In this document: positions 11,740 through 24,011 of the stretch, piece after piece
Layout of the letters: each line of letters begins with the position of its first letter
Position numbering within the stretch: position 1 is the first letter of the stretch
Assembly (NCBI RefSeq): GCF_000182925.2
Contig: NC_026503.1
Coordinates: 2,480,001-2,544,000, forward strand
Direction: 5' to 3'
DNA length: 64,000 bases
Source of the DNA: Neurospora crassa OR74A
Taxonomy: Eukaryota; Ascomycota; Sordariomycetes; Sordariales; Sordariaceae
Made by a program: the position numbers and the translations under genes
Notes under the pieces: model-generated
Seen by the model: only the letters and a program-made list of their open reading frames with translations
What the model was told of the DNA's origin: nothing
Database searches by the model: none

Positions 11740-14700
11740 CTAATCAACTCTTCCCCGCTTAGCAACTGGTGACCTGGACCTGTACCTGGACCTCGAACTC
11801 GATCTAGATCTTGACCTAGAGCTGCTGTACGATCTCCTCCGCTTGTTGTTGCCAACCACCGGACTTGGCGACCTGCTGACAACTCTCCTAGACCCCGTGG
11901 CGGCATCCGCTAGTGGTGGAGGTGACCGGGTTCGCGATCTCGAGTATGAGCGATTCCGCCGTCCTCCACGAGCGGGAGCCGGGCCAGCTCGGCCTGTATC
12001 CCTACCCGCCGGCCCGTTGCCTCTGATCGGTATCGGAGACCTTGATCGTGACCGACTGTAGCTCCCTCGGCGAAGACGCTGTTGGGGAGGGGGATGTGGC
12101 GAGCGACTTGCCGAGTAGGAACCTTCCCTACGACGCTTTCCGGAAGCGGCGGCGGCTCTGTCGTTGTTGCTAACGGGTGCTCGACCACGGGTGGGATAAC
12201 CACGAGCAGGCGGGGGGGATGGCGAGCGCGAATATGATCTGCTACGGCTACGGGTTCCTGAGCGACCGCGGCGGATGGGCGGCGCCGCCGCCGGGGAGCG
12301 GGTACGAGAGCGCGAGCGCGAGGGTGAGCGGGAGTACCGGTCGTAGCTACGCCCACGGCCGCGGGGTGGCGGGCTGGGAGACCGGGACTCCACCGCTCTT
12401 CGCCTTGGAGGAGACCGCGAAACGGATTTCGAGACGGAGCGGCTGTAGCTACGGCTACGACTCCTGCTCCGGCTTGGTGTCCGGCTGTAGGATCTGCCTC
12501 TGCCACGACGAGGAGGGGTGCGCGAGAGCGAACGTCCGCGAGTGTCCTTCCGAGGTGTCAGGGAACGAGAGCGAGAACGGGATGAGTAAGAAGAATAGGA
12601 AGAGTAGCTGGACACGGACTCGGAATCGGAATCCGCTGGAGGTGCTGGCAGGGCAGGTTTTGGCATGTTTGCTAGGAAGGTACGCATCTCGTCAGTAAGA
12701 TAGCCCATCTTGATGGATGTGAAGTAGTTGATAGAGAAGCGAATGTTACGCGGCTCATCATGAGGGAAGATGCCTTGCAGACTGGGCTGGAGGGTCTCTT
12801 CACTCATGCGAGCCTTCAACTTCGCAGAGCCAATATTCTCCTGGAGATCTTCAAACAAGATCTTGATAAAGATACGGCTGGCGGAGGTCGTTTCTTCCTC
12901 GTTTAGGTGGATAACCGAGAAAACGTGCCAGCCGATGGCATCGGTAGCCAAAAGATGCCCAAAGAACCTAGCAATGTTGCGAAGCTTGTTGGTCTCGTAT
13001 CGGTGAATCGTGGAGTAGTACTTGGCAAATGACTCCTCGAACAAGTCCATCCACATCCTGTTAAGACGGGCAAACCGCTCTCCTAGCAAGCCCATAAACT
13101 TCAAGTAGACCTTCTCCTGGGCGCATGACTCGACAATCATCGACACCAACTCGGCCTCCTGGCCGGCAGGGAGCCGCAGCTTCATAAGCTTGTGCGCCGC
13201 TTCTTCGGGATCGGCACTCGACTGGATGCTGAGATAGATAGTCCTCCTGAGGTTGACGAGGTCCGCATTACTCTGGTCCTTGATCTCCAACGCCTTCTGT
13301 TCCTCGTCCTCCGATTCCGATCCGCTCTCCGACTCGTCGTCGTCATCGTCATCTTCGTCGTCGTCGCTAGCCTCACCCAAGATCTCCGCCTTCAACTTCT
13401 TGTATTCCTCCTCGTTCTCCTCCCAGTTGGGATCCATCTTGAACACATTGAGTCCATCTTGCGGGTCAATTTCGTCGTCAAGCCCAATCCGGTGTGTGAT
13501 TTGGTCCTCCTCTTCGACGAGATCCAATTCCTCCTTGATAACCGGGTTGTCCTTGTACTTGTCCTTGCGCACCTGGAAAAGCACCTCGATCATGTACTGC
13601 GTACGACGGTCGATATCGGCCTCGTGAAGAATGTTGCGGAACTGGTCGAAAACGGCATGGGCGATGGCCGGGGACATCTCCTCCAAAAACAAGCCGACTT
13701 CCCTCATGAGGCCGACAGCGATTTCGACGCTGTCATCCGTGGGCTTGGCAAGCAGCAGCAGCAGAATCTGGGCGGCAATCATCTCGTGGACAACCTGGTT
13801 GTTGACGAGATGGGCTATGAACATGGTCGACGAGAGGCAAACCGCCTTGTCGTTTCTCTTGAACGCCTTGCGGAAACGCAGGACGAGCCTCTTGACAAGG
13901 AGTTCGCCCACCTGGGGTAACTTGGTGTTGCAAATCGCAGCCAAGCAAGCATAAATGGGGGTGAAGGGCAAACTGGCATGTTGGGCCTTCAGCAGACTCT
14001 GGCAAAACAGACCGCGGCCACGGATAAGGTTCTCGCCAAAGAGTTCGGGGACCACAAACTTGATGTTGGCAGTGTTGACCTTGTTGACCAGACCGTTGAC
14101 AGACTTCTTCAGTGCCTCCCAAGCCATACGCTGGTATTCCCTGGTCTTCTTGTCGGTGATGGCAGCCTGGAGGGCACGTAGCCTGTGCGGGGGTAGGTAC
14201 ACACCCTGACTGCGTAGGTTCAAGAGCTTCTGGTACTCTGCTCTGGCGTCGGCAAGCTTTTCCTCCTCGGTCTTGACAGCCACAGGGGGTGGCGTCGGGG
14301 TGCGCTCCTTCCTTACCGGTCTATAGTCGCCACCTGCATCGCGATGGCGCGGAGGAGGGGGTTGTCCTCTCAGCGGAGGAGAACGGGAATGACGGCGTGG
14401 TGGCGGCGAGCGTGCCCGAGGGGAAGATGAGCGATCAACACGGCGCGCTGGTGAGCCCTGTCTCGGAGATGGCGAGCGGACAGAGCGTCGGGAAGGCGAT
14501 TGGCTGCGGGGTGTAGGCGAACGGGATCGTGGGTGTGAGTGCGGCTGATCTCTTGGTGAGAGAGAGCGATCCCGGCGAGGAGATGGCGAAGGTGTGCGTT
14601 CGCCTGGTGATCGATACGGCGACGGATCGCGAGAAGGAGGTGAGGGTGTACGTTCACCAGGGGACCGAGAGCCGTCTTCGTCCCGGGGCGAAGGTGACTG

Positions 14701-14772
14701 GGTCCTGGGGGACGGGGATCGGGTCGCGTCGTGAGGATGGCTACGCGACGGAGACATGTCTGCCGAAGCCAT
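11740..14772 (-). CDS. cwc22: Pre-mRNA-splicing factor Cwc22
   Basis: 1010 aa, a single uninterrupted exon starting at the ATG at 14772. Cwc22 is a spliceosome component needed around the first catalytic step; in metazoa it also delivers eIF4A3 for exon-junction complexes. Order of parts: an N-terminal SP/RS-rich region (about residues 1-160), a MIF4G domain (about 210-395, beginning WEALKKSVNGLVNKV), an acidic linker of Asp/Glu/Ser, an MA3 domain (about 505-620, with LRRTIYLSIQSS and FARLNRMWMDLFEE), the conserved NIRFSINYFTSIKMGYLTDE block, and a long C-terminal Arg/Ser tail. The long antisense open frames inside the gene are by-products of its biased composition. It is divergent from dpm2. 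Confidence 0.95.
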   Translation of the reverse strand: MASADMSPSRSHPHDATRSPSPRTQSPSPRDEDGSRSPGERTPSPPSRDPSPYRSPGERTPSPSPRRDRSLSPRDQPHSHPRSRSPTPRSQSPSRRSVRSPSPRQGSPARRVDRSSSPRARSPPPRRHSRSPPLRGQPPPPRHRDAGGDYRPVRKERTPTPPPVAVKTEEEKLADARAEYQKLLNLRSQGVYLPPHRLRALQAAITDKKTREYQRMAWEALKKSVNGLVNKVNTANIKFVVPELFGENLIRGRGLFCQSLLKAQHASLPFTPIYACLAAICNTKLPQVGELLVKRLVLRFRKAFKRNDKAVCLSSTMFIAHLVNNQVVHEMIAAQILLLLLAKPTDDSVEIAVGLMREVGLFLEEMSPAIAHAVFDQFRNILHEADIDRRTQYMIEVLFQVRKDKYKDNPVIKEELDLVEEEDQITHRIGLDDEIDPQDGLNVFKMDPNWEENEEEYKKLKAEILGEASDDDEDDDDDDESESGSESEDEEQKALEIKDQSNADLVNLRRTIYLSIQSSADPEEAAHKLMKLRLPAGQEAELVSMIVESCAQEKVYLKFMGLLGERFARLNRMWMDLFEESFAKYYSTIHRYETNKLRNIARFFGHLLATDAIGWHVFSVIHLNEEETTSASRIFIKILFEDLQENIGSAKLKARMSEETLQPSLQGIFPHDEPRNIRFSINYFTSIKMGYLTDEMRTFLANMPKPALPAPPADSDSESVSSYSSYSSYSSRSRSRSLTPRKDTRGRSLSRTPPRRGRGRSYSRTPSRSRSRSRSYSRSVSKSVSRSPPRRRAVESRSPSPPPRGRGRSYDRYSRSPSRSRSRTRSPAAAPPIRRGRSGTRSRSRSYSRSPSPPPARGYPTRGRAPVSNNDRAAAASGKRRREGSYSASRSPHPPPQQRLRRGSYSRSRSRSPIPIRGNGPAGRDTGRAGPAPARGGRRNRSYSRSRTRSPPPLADAATGSRRVVSRSPSPVVGNNKRRRSYSSSRSRSRSSSRSRYRSRSPVAKRGRVD

Positions 14773-15427
14773 CGTGAAGAATTATCCTTGTCTCTGTTTT
14801 CTTTTGTTCAAAACAAGTATTCGGTGTGCTGAGAACTGACTGTGTCGTCTCAAGATCTCGCCAAGGAAGTGATTCAAGATGTAAAAGAAAAGAGGAGGTC
14901 ACCAACTGCTGGCCACTAGAATCTGGTGCCTCGCGCAAGTTGCTTACGACAAGGCAGGGCAAGGCAAGGCAACCTGAACTGCCGGGACCGTGAGAGGTGA
15001 CGGGAGTGGCCGCAACCAAAACTTCCTTGAAGGCTGGTGTGGAGTTTACAGAAGTAGCAAGTGGAGCTGTTCCCTTCCTTCTGAAAAGCAAAGCCATCGA
15101 CACGGTCCACTAACGTCAGCGAGCCGCTTGTGCTCAACGCGCCACCCCTGAAACAGTGACGCTACGGTTCGCAAATGGCAGCTGGACTCCGCTTTCCGTA
15201 AGTGGCCAGGTCGCTATTAGTGCTGGTGTTCGGTGTTCTCAATCCCCGTGGGTCAAAGGTGCCAGTCACCTGCAGTAACGGCAACATCAGCATCAACTCA
15301 CCACCACGCGGGAGCGATACCTCTACTTTACTTTTTTTCTTCTTCTTCTTCTCTCGTTCAAACAACGAAACCACCTTCACCAACTACCACGTCACTCATT
15401 TAACCAACCTCTTCGATCAAATCGACA
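14773..15427. promoter_or_regulatory. Divergent promoter region cwc22 / dpm2
   Basis: 655 bp separate the two divergent start codons. A pyrimidine tract (TTTTTTTCTTCTTCTTC) lies about 80 bp upstream of the dpm2 ATG. No coding sequence was recognised. Confidence 0.5.
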
Positions 15428-15934
15428 ATGGTGTGTTTCCAATCGCTAGCTGCCCGAACCCCGAAGCCGCCGTCATGACAAGACGGAAACCGAAGGATTG
15501 AACACTCGGCTAACCCCTAATCCCTAAACCACCACAGCTCGACAAACTCGTAGGCCTCGCCATGCTCGTGGCCGCCACCTTCGTCTTCCTCTACTATACC
15601 ATCTGGACTCTGTTGATGGTGCGTTTAGACACCCCCCCCGAAAGCCCCCCAAAACCCCAGGATGCCCCAGGATCCAGCCATCTTCCTATTCCTTCTTGAA
15701 AGAAAAAAAAAAAAAAAAAAAAACTAACAAACCACCAATCTCCAGCCCTTTGTCGACTCCGATCACCCCTTGCAAAACGTTTTCCCCCCTCGCGAATGGG
15801 CCATTCGCATCCCCGTGATCCTCATCCTGCTTGGCGCATCCGTTGTCGGCTCCTTTTTGAGCATGGTGATGATCAAGAGCAACAGGAAGAAGGCGGCCAA
15901 GGCTAAGGCCGCAGCGGCCAAAAAGAAGGCGTAA
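15428..15934 (+). CDS. dpm2: Dolichol-phosphate mannosyltransferase subunit 2 (Dpm2)
   Basis: Predicted 90 aa from three exons: 15428-15430, 15538-15618 and 15746-15934. Dpm2 stabilises the catalytic Dpm1 in the ER membrane; the complex makes dolichol-P-mannose for N-glycans, O-mannosylation and GPI anchors. The translation begins M-LDKLVGLAMLVAA and has two membrane segments, VAATFVFLYYTIWTLLM and IPVILILLGASVVGS. Between them is the family motif PFVDSDHPLQNVFPPREWA, and the tail is Lys/Ala-rich. The first intron falls directly after the start codon, so exon 1 contributes only Met. Intron 2 contains a 21-A run (15703-15723). Length and topology match the family. Confidence 0.92.
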
Positions 15935-16687
15935 AACCTAGGCTCTTCTTGCCCGGCCTCTATGGCAGGCGCATCGCGGTTGGCATTGGGGCTGGAGACA
16001 TCGAGGACGATCGGTTGGTTCAGGTGCAAAGATATGTATATACTAGGGAGACTAGGTGACTACAGAAATCTGAAAAGGGGAAGAATTGAACGGCACCGAG
16101 ATCGGTCAGCGTGTGGGATCAGGGTACTATCTCCGGCGACTTGGGTGTTTGTGGGATTTTCTCCGTATACATAAGTACCACGGGAATTGGATAAGTCCGT
16201 AAACACTCCTTCCGCGCATATTTAGAATAGGTTGGTAGGAGGAGCAGTCTCGGATCATCAGACTCTATTGCGCACTATCACATGCTCTCATCAGGGATCG
16301 AACATATTTGCAAAGTTGTTCGTCTATTATTTGCTTGTCTCGCTTTACTGGTTTCCGTATATGCTAATTACTCAAGTAGCAACCCAACATTTGCCCAGTG
16401 TCCCCTATCAAAGTTGCATGCTCACAGCACAACCATCTCCAACAAAGCTGGTACCCAAACTCCATCCTAGCCCCAGCAAGAGGTGGACTCAAAAGCAGAG
16501 CCACTAATGGCCAATGCGAAGAAGCCATGGCTGATGAGTATAATCCAAAGTTTTTGCTTTGATTTGTTTTTGTGGTTGTAGAGCTCACCACCGTCAATAC
16601 AGCCAAGCAGATCCTTAAACGAAGTCAAACAAGCAAGCACACACTGCGCCGGTGGGGGAAAAAAAGGGCGGCTGTTCCTGGTTTTGC
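15935..16687. other. Convergent intergenic region dpm2 / BCAS3-like gene
   Basis: About 750 bp between stop codons, holding two 3' UTRs. Nothing else was recognised. A GTTCGATCCC string on the minus strand near 16,300 resembles a tRNA B box but has no matching A box or acceptor stem. Confidence 0.5.
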
Positions 16688-19600
16688 TCAAACTCGCTGG
16701 TCGGCAAAATCGAGCACCTCACAATCATCCTCAAAGAACCCATCATAATCATGGGCGGTCAAGCGGGAAACTCCACGCTTCCGACGAGTGGTGACAACAA
16801 CCTGGTCAGTGTCACCGTTCCGTTCAAGGACTCGCTCCATCGCAGAAGGAGGAAGAGCCCTCAGGTCGTCGTTGAACAGGAAATCGTCATCTCCCAGCTG
16901 ATGCAGCCCCAAATCCAGCTTTCTTCCTTGGATATTGCCGCCAAAAGCCCATGCCTGAGAGGCTCCTGGCTTTAGATTATCATATTCGCGCAGTGAGGAT
17001 CGCGGGTCCTTCTGCTTTCTCTGACTGGGTTCGATCACCGAGTTGTCAAGGGACGCCGCACCCATGCGCTCTGAAAGCTGTGCTGCGTCCGACCCGTCTT
17101 CAACCTCGTATAGGGCAACACGCCGGTCAGTGTGAAAAGGTTGATACGGCGCGCTAGACTCTATCTCCGCCTGTGGAATTGATGACCGGATGGCAAGGTT
17201 GGTCATCTTTGCTTTAGCTCGATATCGATCGAGGACCAACGTCTCATTGCCCGTATCGAGGCCCCTCTCCGTGAACTCGTAGTACTCTTCCTGGTCGACG
17301 AAAGCCTTCGCGCGGGCTGCCAACGAGAGGTCCGGCATCAAAGGAACCTTCACATCCTTATATCTGGAAAGTCGTGGAGCTCGTCGCTCGCCTCCGGATG
17401 TTCTTCGGTTCGTAACCACAAACGAGCGAACGAGACCATTGCCCAGAACATAGAGCAAATGGCCCCTCTTACCCGTCACCCACGTCACGCATGACGTTCC
17501 TGGAGCAGAGTTGCTGTTCGGTAGAGAGACTCGGTTTTCGCCTGTGTGCCTCAGCTGGCTAATGGCATGTCCAGTTTTGCCGAGAGAATGACTGATGCTC
17601 GCAGCGATAACCTTTCCACCGTGTGTTGCATAATCGCCAATTCCAGACCCTACAAGCTGTCCGTTGCTACTAGTCCTGCGTGGTCGGCTGATGAGTGGCC
17701 GGGCGACTTCACGGACCGAGCTCAGGGCGTTGGAAGCAATCGCAACTGCAGAAGTTCCCTCCGAGGCCGAGTTTGTTGCCTCACTCGGCCTGATCCGGCG
17801 GCGTGGAGGAGGCCACGAGAAGGCGCTTGCCGGTAGATCCAGGATATGAACGGTTCCACGCTCCGTGACCATGGCTATGCGCTCACCATTCGGCTTAGTC
17901 CAGGCCACATCAACAATGCGGGTCACTGTCATACGGGAGAACTGGGCAACCTGGCGCACTCTCGGGCCTCCCGTGACAGACAAGCCGGCACCCTGCAAGG
18001 GCGACGATTTGGTGTACTGTAAACGCATCAAATCCCAAACAGTCTGGACATCTCCCTTGCAGCTGGCAGTGAAGAGAGATAGGCCAGACGGAGAGAAAGA
18101 CAAGAAACTGCAACCTTGGGGAATGTGGAAGCTGGTGACCGGATGGATAGTGGCCGATGAGGACAAGGTCTCTGAATCCACAATCGAAATCATGTTCGGA
18201 TCCTTCGCAATTGGCGGAGTAATGGCACCATGTGTCGGAGGAAACTGGGAAGGGTCTGGCTGGGCAGAACCTCCCCAGCTTTGAGGAGCGAGAACAGGAG
18301 ACCGGCTGGTCGGGTTTGCTTGCGGATTCCAGTAGCTGTTCCAAGCCTGCCAACCCTGTTTGCCAACCCATTTGGCACCTTGGATAAGCTCCTGGGTCGC
18401 ATCTCGCACAATCTTGTTCACAACACTGTCACCCAACGGAAGATCGATTTCAGAAGAAACGGGTGGCAGCTGACCAGGCGTCAACGAAGACAGATTCGGA
18501 GCCCGACCGTAGATTGGAACCGGGACAGTCGCTCGAAGACTTATCTGCGAAGATGGCGTAGCAGGGCAGTAAGCGATCCATTTGCCTCTGACGCTCAAAA
18601 TTGCAATCTGAGGCCGTGGACGAGGCGGCACTGGAGTGTAATTCCGGTCCATGTCCTGCGATCCATCGCTGCCTCTCGGAGTCTGCTGGAGTGTTGTCCA
18701 AAGTTTTCCATGGCAAACGAAACGCGGCGCCAATTCATCCGTTACCACCTGCTGATACACCCAGCATTCGCCGGTGATTCCAGATGATACGACAACACTT
18801 CCGCCATCTGCGTGAATGAGGAAAGCACCCGACGGGAGAGGCGCTTGGAAGATTGGGCTGAGGACTGAAGTCTTCAATGGGATCTTCGGTGCCTCAAGCA
18901 GAATGTCGATTAGCTTGTTGGTCTTGAGCGAGTAGACCTCGACGGTCGTCTGGTAACACTCTATGAAACCAGGTACCGCCCTATCACCGGGCGTATCTTT
19001 AGGAGCGTCAAGTGGGACGTTAGCCATGGCCTCGGACCTTTCCTCAGACACGGCATCATAGTCGCCTTCGGTTTTGGGAGCCGAGGTAGAAGCCGACTGG
19101 ATAGGGGGAATATCTGGACCATGGACAACAACTGCGATCAGCGGGAATACGTCCGCTTGCGCAGCCGTCCAAGGAAGAACCTTGGCGTGATATACGCCTC
19201 CACGCAATCCCTTCAGACTCGCCAAGGGTTCCAAGCGACCTCCCTTTGTAAGCTTGTGAACTTCCAAACCGCCCTCGTATCCAGCCACGACGACCTTGTC
19301 ATTCCTCATAACATTATTCAAAGATGGAGAGGTAATGATATCATAGCCAAAATAGTAGCCTCGTTCGCCCGCCTTGATGCCATCGTGGCGATGTGTGTCT
19401 AGGTTAAAGTCGGGTGCACCGTAAAAGTGAGGTTGCGGTTGGTGAGGCAGCGGTGGATTTCCAGCACGCGCAAAGTGCGAATGCATCGAGCTTCTCCTAG
19501 ATGCTGGCTCGCCTAAATGTCCATGAAGCTCCGCAGGGGATCTAGCCATGTGGAAACTCATCGGCCGGCGGCCCGCAGTTGGAGGTGATACCGAAGCTGC

Positions 19601-20190
19601 ATAGAGATTGCTGGGAGGCCTGGGCGAAGACCAGCCAGAGGACATCCCGCGTGTGTCATCGAATGATGAAGGAGTATATGACGAGGGAGCAGTAGGAGGC
19701 GACTCGCCCGCCAAACTAATAAGATTTCCGGGCGAGCCTGCCATAGTTGGCAGGTTCTTTATCCATTCCCTAGCGTTCGGCGAGGGGCTTGTTGCGAACG
19801 AAGCCGTGGAGACAGCGTCGAGATAAGGGGAAGTGATTCGATCACGGGGCGAGGGTGCAAAAGGCATGCTATCGGGAACCGACACTGCCGGTATCGGGGT
19901 AGCGGTCGGCGACGGACTGGACGAGGCGTCTTTAGCGTCAGTCGTGTTTCTAATAGGGTAATTGATGATTAGATTGAGCAGTTTAAGTGGTGACGGGCAC
20001 TCGAGCACAGAGGATCATCCGTTGAACAGGAGGGGAACCCACGAGAACTTGGCGCCCTGTTTCGTCACCGCTGCGACCACTCCGCCACTGTCCTTGCCAT
20101 TCTTCCGGTCTTTCTTAGAGGCTATCAAGGCCTTACGTTAGAACAGAAAGTCACGGAGATTGTTTTTGAGGAGCACAACAAACCTGGCAT
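16688..20190 (-). CDS. BCAS3-like WD40 protein, putative autophagy/trafficking factor
   Basis: Predicted 1115 aa from exons 20190-20184, 20121-20043 and 19949-16688. The first exon supplies only MP plus one base; the join gives MPASKKDRKNGKD, then VTKQGAKFS joined to NTTDAKDASSSPS. The large exon has a Ser/Pro-rich N-terminal part, then a beta-propeller region (KVVVAGYEGGLEVHKL, GGVYHAKVLPW, TTVEVYSLKTNKLIDILLEA, CSFLSFSPSGLSLFTASCKG, VWDLMRLQYT, VVDVAW-type IVDVAWTKPNGERIAMVTE) and a BCAS3-like C-terminal region. In animals BCAS3 works with PHAF1 on phagophore membranes; the role here is inferred. The open frame alone would begin at a non-ATG codon at 20008, so the spliced 5' end is preferred. 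The family assignment rests on recalled similarity. Confidence 0.66.
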
Positions 20191-23100
20191 GAATGGCAAC
20201 TCGGGAGAGGGTCGAGCAGGTTCCTGCCCGAGGGGATGAAGCAACAAGCGTCGAAAGGTCTCAATGTACGTAGAGACACAACTGGCCGGCGTTCAGAGAG
20301 TGAATACGGCAGGTATGTATATGGTGAAGAGCCTTGGTAAACGAGACGGTTCTACGTGGGTTGCACGGCGTATGCTCAGAGAAACGTAGGACAAGAGAGC
20401 TATTGGCGAATTCGAGCGGTAATATCGAGAGCGTCGAGGCAGTTGAGCACTGGGCTGTGTCCGGGAGTTGTGCTGTGTTGTTACCAGGGGACAAAGGAGT
20501 GTAATCGCAGAGCGAACTCTGCGACAGACGGGCAGATGAAAAGAGGATGATATCAAATTAGAAAAGAGAGAGTAGAGTCGCACTTGAAGTGACGCTGTAT
20601 TACAAGTGGCGGTTAGATTAGTAGCAGCGTGTTAAGTCCGAAATGTGTCGTGATCAAAGCAAAGAGAAGTCGCCGGCGTATGCTAGTAGTCGTTGAACGT
20701 TCGTGATGGTAACTGGTCGGAAAGTCGGTGCTGTTGTTCCTGGTATGAAGTAGAAGCTGGGTGCCTTAAGTTGCTTGTTTCTGTCTGTGTGTGCGTGTGT
20801 GTGTGGTTTGTAGTTGAGTAAAGAAGAGGTCGGATGGAACTTCAAGTGTGAACCATGAATGTAGGAAGAGTCAGAAAGGTGGTGACTGCCGACGTCAACA
20901 GCCCCCTCCCCAATTGAGCGGCAGTATACGGGTCAACGGCCAGGATGGATCAACCAGCAACTGCCTACTGGACAGTGCCTGGCGCGAGGTCCTGCTTGGT
21001 ACCTCCCCGTCTATTGAGAGGTACCTACATAGTGGGAGGTACCTGGCTCCTGCTGGTTACCTAAGGTAAGTTACACCAGACCGGGCTGCGTGGGCGGTGA
21101 CCCGTCAGGGTGACGGGTTGAGGACCTTCCTGACTGCCCGTCCAGTCACCCGGGAACCTGAGCACTGTGATCACTGTTACTGGCTGCGATGAACAACTGC
21201 AGTGGGATGCGGGACAAGAAGGGAATGGAAGAGTGGAACCCACACACGGGTCCAGTTACCTAAGGCGCCTTGGCTATCTTGACCTGGAGGTACCTACCCT
21301 ACGGTCTAGAGTAGAGGTAGTGTACACTATCAGCCTGCTGTTGTTTCAAAAGGCCGACGTCGTTTGAAGTCCGGGCAACGAAGGCGGGTTCGGGAATCGG
21401 GATTCTGATTGATGAGAGACAACGACAAGCGGGCAAGGCGGGGAGATCTTCAGCGACGGGAGGTTGTACACATCAGTCCTTAAAAGTTTGTTAGCGCCAT
21501 ACACGCCCCACATCTTTCTACAAGGGGGTAATAAGGGGGGCTGCAAGGCGGGATAGGTCCATCTACGAGCTCTGATTGGTTTAATTCAAAGTGAGAATCG
21601 GTTGATAGGAGGCATTCAACCACCCACACACAAACCCTCGAATTCTAACTAAATCAACTAGAATCACCCAGCGCACCCTCTATAAGCGGTATAATTATAG
21701 GGCAACAACAGGGTACTTGCAGCGGGCTGTGACATTCCCCGTCTCCCCTGCTCAAAACCCCTGTCTGTAGGTACCAAGCTAACGAACTTACCAGGACTGA
21801 TGTGTAGGTTGTCGTGAGTGGAGGTGGTGCAAGCATGCGGGGCGTGATGCAGGTGCAAAGGGACGAGGTACCCACCGGTGCTAGTGAGCGGGATAGCGTG
21901 ACGGTTCAAGTGTCCCGAGATAAGAAACCTCCCAGAGCCCCTATCTTCACAAGAACAACAAGGCACAAGTACCCCCATGTACCTGGCAGGGAAGTGTTAC
22001 AATGAAACCGCTGAATGGACGCCGATGGCGGGGCGATCTGTCATCCAGTCCCTCTCCCTGGTGCTCCCACCGCTAGGTATCCATCACCTAATCACTCACA
22101 CACCGACCTTCGGCGCTTCTCTTCACTTCTCTCTCTTCTCTCATTCTTACACTACATTGTCGTGGGAGACCAGCTGACTCCTTCTTTGTGGCCACGGGTA
22201 AAAGAGATCTTTGCTGTGCTTCCTCCATGGCCTCCAATGGCGAAAGTGGCTGCTGCTACTGCTGCCTATGATGGGCATGGTCCAAGTCGGTTGGATGATG
22301 GTTCGCAAGGACCAGTTCACAGTGGTAGGGTCGTTCATTTCATCTCGTACACAAGCACACACAAAGTACGTCATCGGTTCCGATGGCCAGATGGGTGGAT
22401 GGATCATGGATCCTTGTTTCATGACTGCGACGAACCCCTGGGAGTGCTATGAAAGGTAGGTTTCTAAAAGCAACCTCTTGATGCTTAACACACTAGCAAA
22501 ATGAAATATCGAAAAGATAGCCGCCCAGGGCTGGTGACGGTCGGGGGGCTCACATGGCACATGGTCGACATGGCCTTTGTTTTAGTCATTCCGGGATCTA
22601 CAAAGCGTAGTATTCACCATTGTCGGCTACATGATGGGTTAGATGGTTCTTTCAGCATGCACATGGCGCGCTCCCCTCGGGGCTTTGGTCTCGTTATCCT
22701 CATGTCTTTTGATTCCCTCAAGCTTGATACCTAGTCAATGATAGCTGAGGAGATCCGTCTTACCTCACGTCATCGTACCTACACTGTAGGTATGCCAGAT
22801 GGTGGTGGTGGTGGTGGTGGTGGTGCTTCAACAAGCTCACAGGGCAGGCCGCATTGCCATGTACATTGCTCATCTGGCAGCCAGGCGCCAGCTATGTACG
22901 CATGTACAGAGCATTCTGTCCACGCACGCAAGAGGTCTTTTCAAAGTCCATCAAGATCCAGTCATCAAAGTCACCCGGAAGCAACCGACACGCCGATTTC
23001 GCAGGCTATGGTAAACCCAAAAGGAGTCACTTCAGGCCAGGTCGTGACACGCCGCTCGCCTGATCCGCGGCTGGCTGAGGTACGTATAAGACGCTGTGCT

Positions 23101-24011
23101 CCCTTCGATGTCCCCCGCACTCGTTGAGGCCATCGTCGTTCCTCCGTTTGTCTCTCGCCGGTACCCTAGCGTATATACCCCGCTCCGAGAATCTTGACCT
23201 ACTGGTAGCTGATCTCTGATGCCTGGCTTAACTTTCTTATCGCAGAATTGTCCTATGGCAGACAAGCAAAAGCGAGACCAAACACAGCCCCAGGAAGAAG
23301 AACAAGGCAAGGGGGTTTCAGTCAGCTGCTGGCTGCATGTGCATTGTCTCTTATCCCGTCGTCTGGGCGGGTGACAGTCCGGCATATCATGTGGGTTGCT
23401 GGAGTTACGTATCGAAAAGGGAGGTGGGGTTTGTTTAGTTGACTTCGGGGGTTTACGGCAACGCCTGGCTCATGTGGCTTTTGGAACTGTTTGGAATCGT
23501 GTAGTTAAAAGCGAACATAGCCATGAATGCTTGATTGTTGCGAACCCGGTGTATCAAGCGTTCATGATTGTGAAATTGTGGAGAGCAGAATGAGCACGTA
23601 TTTTCTTGTATAGAAACAGCGTGCCATCTGTCTGCCTATGTGCTGTTAGCAATGTCTTTCTGTACTAACGGATATTGTCGTATAGAGTGCCGACTGATGT
23701 TAGTACACTGGACCCACCTCAACCCATACCGAAAACTCCCCTTCTCAACACCCTTCGCTCCTACGCCCATCAGGTCTGAGACAACATGACGCAAATACCG
23801 GACTCAACACATTCTTGCAAGCCCAGTATCTAGATCACGACTCCGAAATGTTGATAGTGCGAAACTGATACTAATTGTCTACAACGAATATCACCCCAAA
23901 CCACGATCGCAATCCAAATCCCATTACCAGACCATACTCTTCCATCAAATCTCCAAGTGCTATCTTGTCATCTTACAAAGGGAATCTCCACGTGTCTATC
24001 CTCCCACTACA
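20191..24011. other. Large intergenic region with CCTAGG/GGTACC-rich palindromes and a (GGT)n tract
   Basis: About 3.8 kb with no gene I can support. It holds the promoter of the BCAS3-like gene, many copies of GGTACCT/TACCTAAGGTA-type words (20,998-21,300), a perfect 8-bp hairpin (21100-21107 with 21111-21118, 3-nt loop) and a (GGT)n microsatellite at about 22,800-22,826. The open frames here are short and lack motifs. Confidence 0.5.

Noticed and set aside
12177-12698. 173-codon plus-strand frame in cwc22
   Set aside because: Shadow of the Arg/Ser-rich tail; no independent start context, splice signals or motif.
13192-13920. 242-codon plus-strand frame inside cwc22
   Set aside because: It is antisense to the well-supported Cwc22 domains and its Leu/Val-rich content follows from the acidic/polar codons on the other strand.
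16290-16320. tRNA B-box-like GTTCGATCCC on the minus strand
   Set aside because: No A box at the right distance and no cloverleaf or acceptor stem could be drawn.
22015-22452. 145-codon plus-strand frame in the 20-24 kb spacer
   Set aside because: No motif or splice logic, and several overlapping frames of similar length in the same place.
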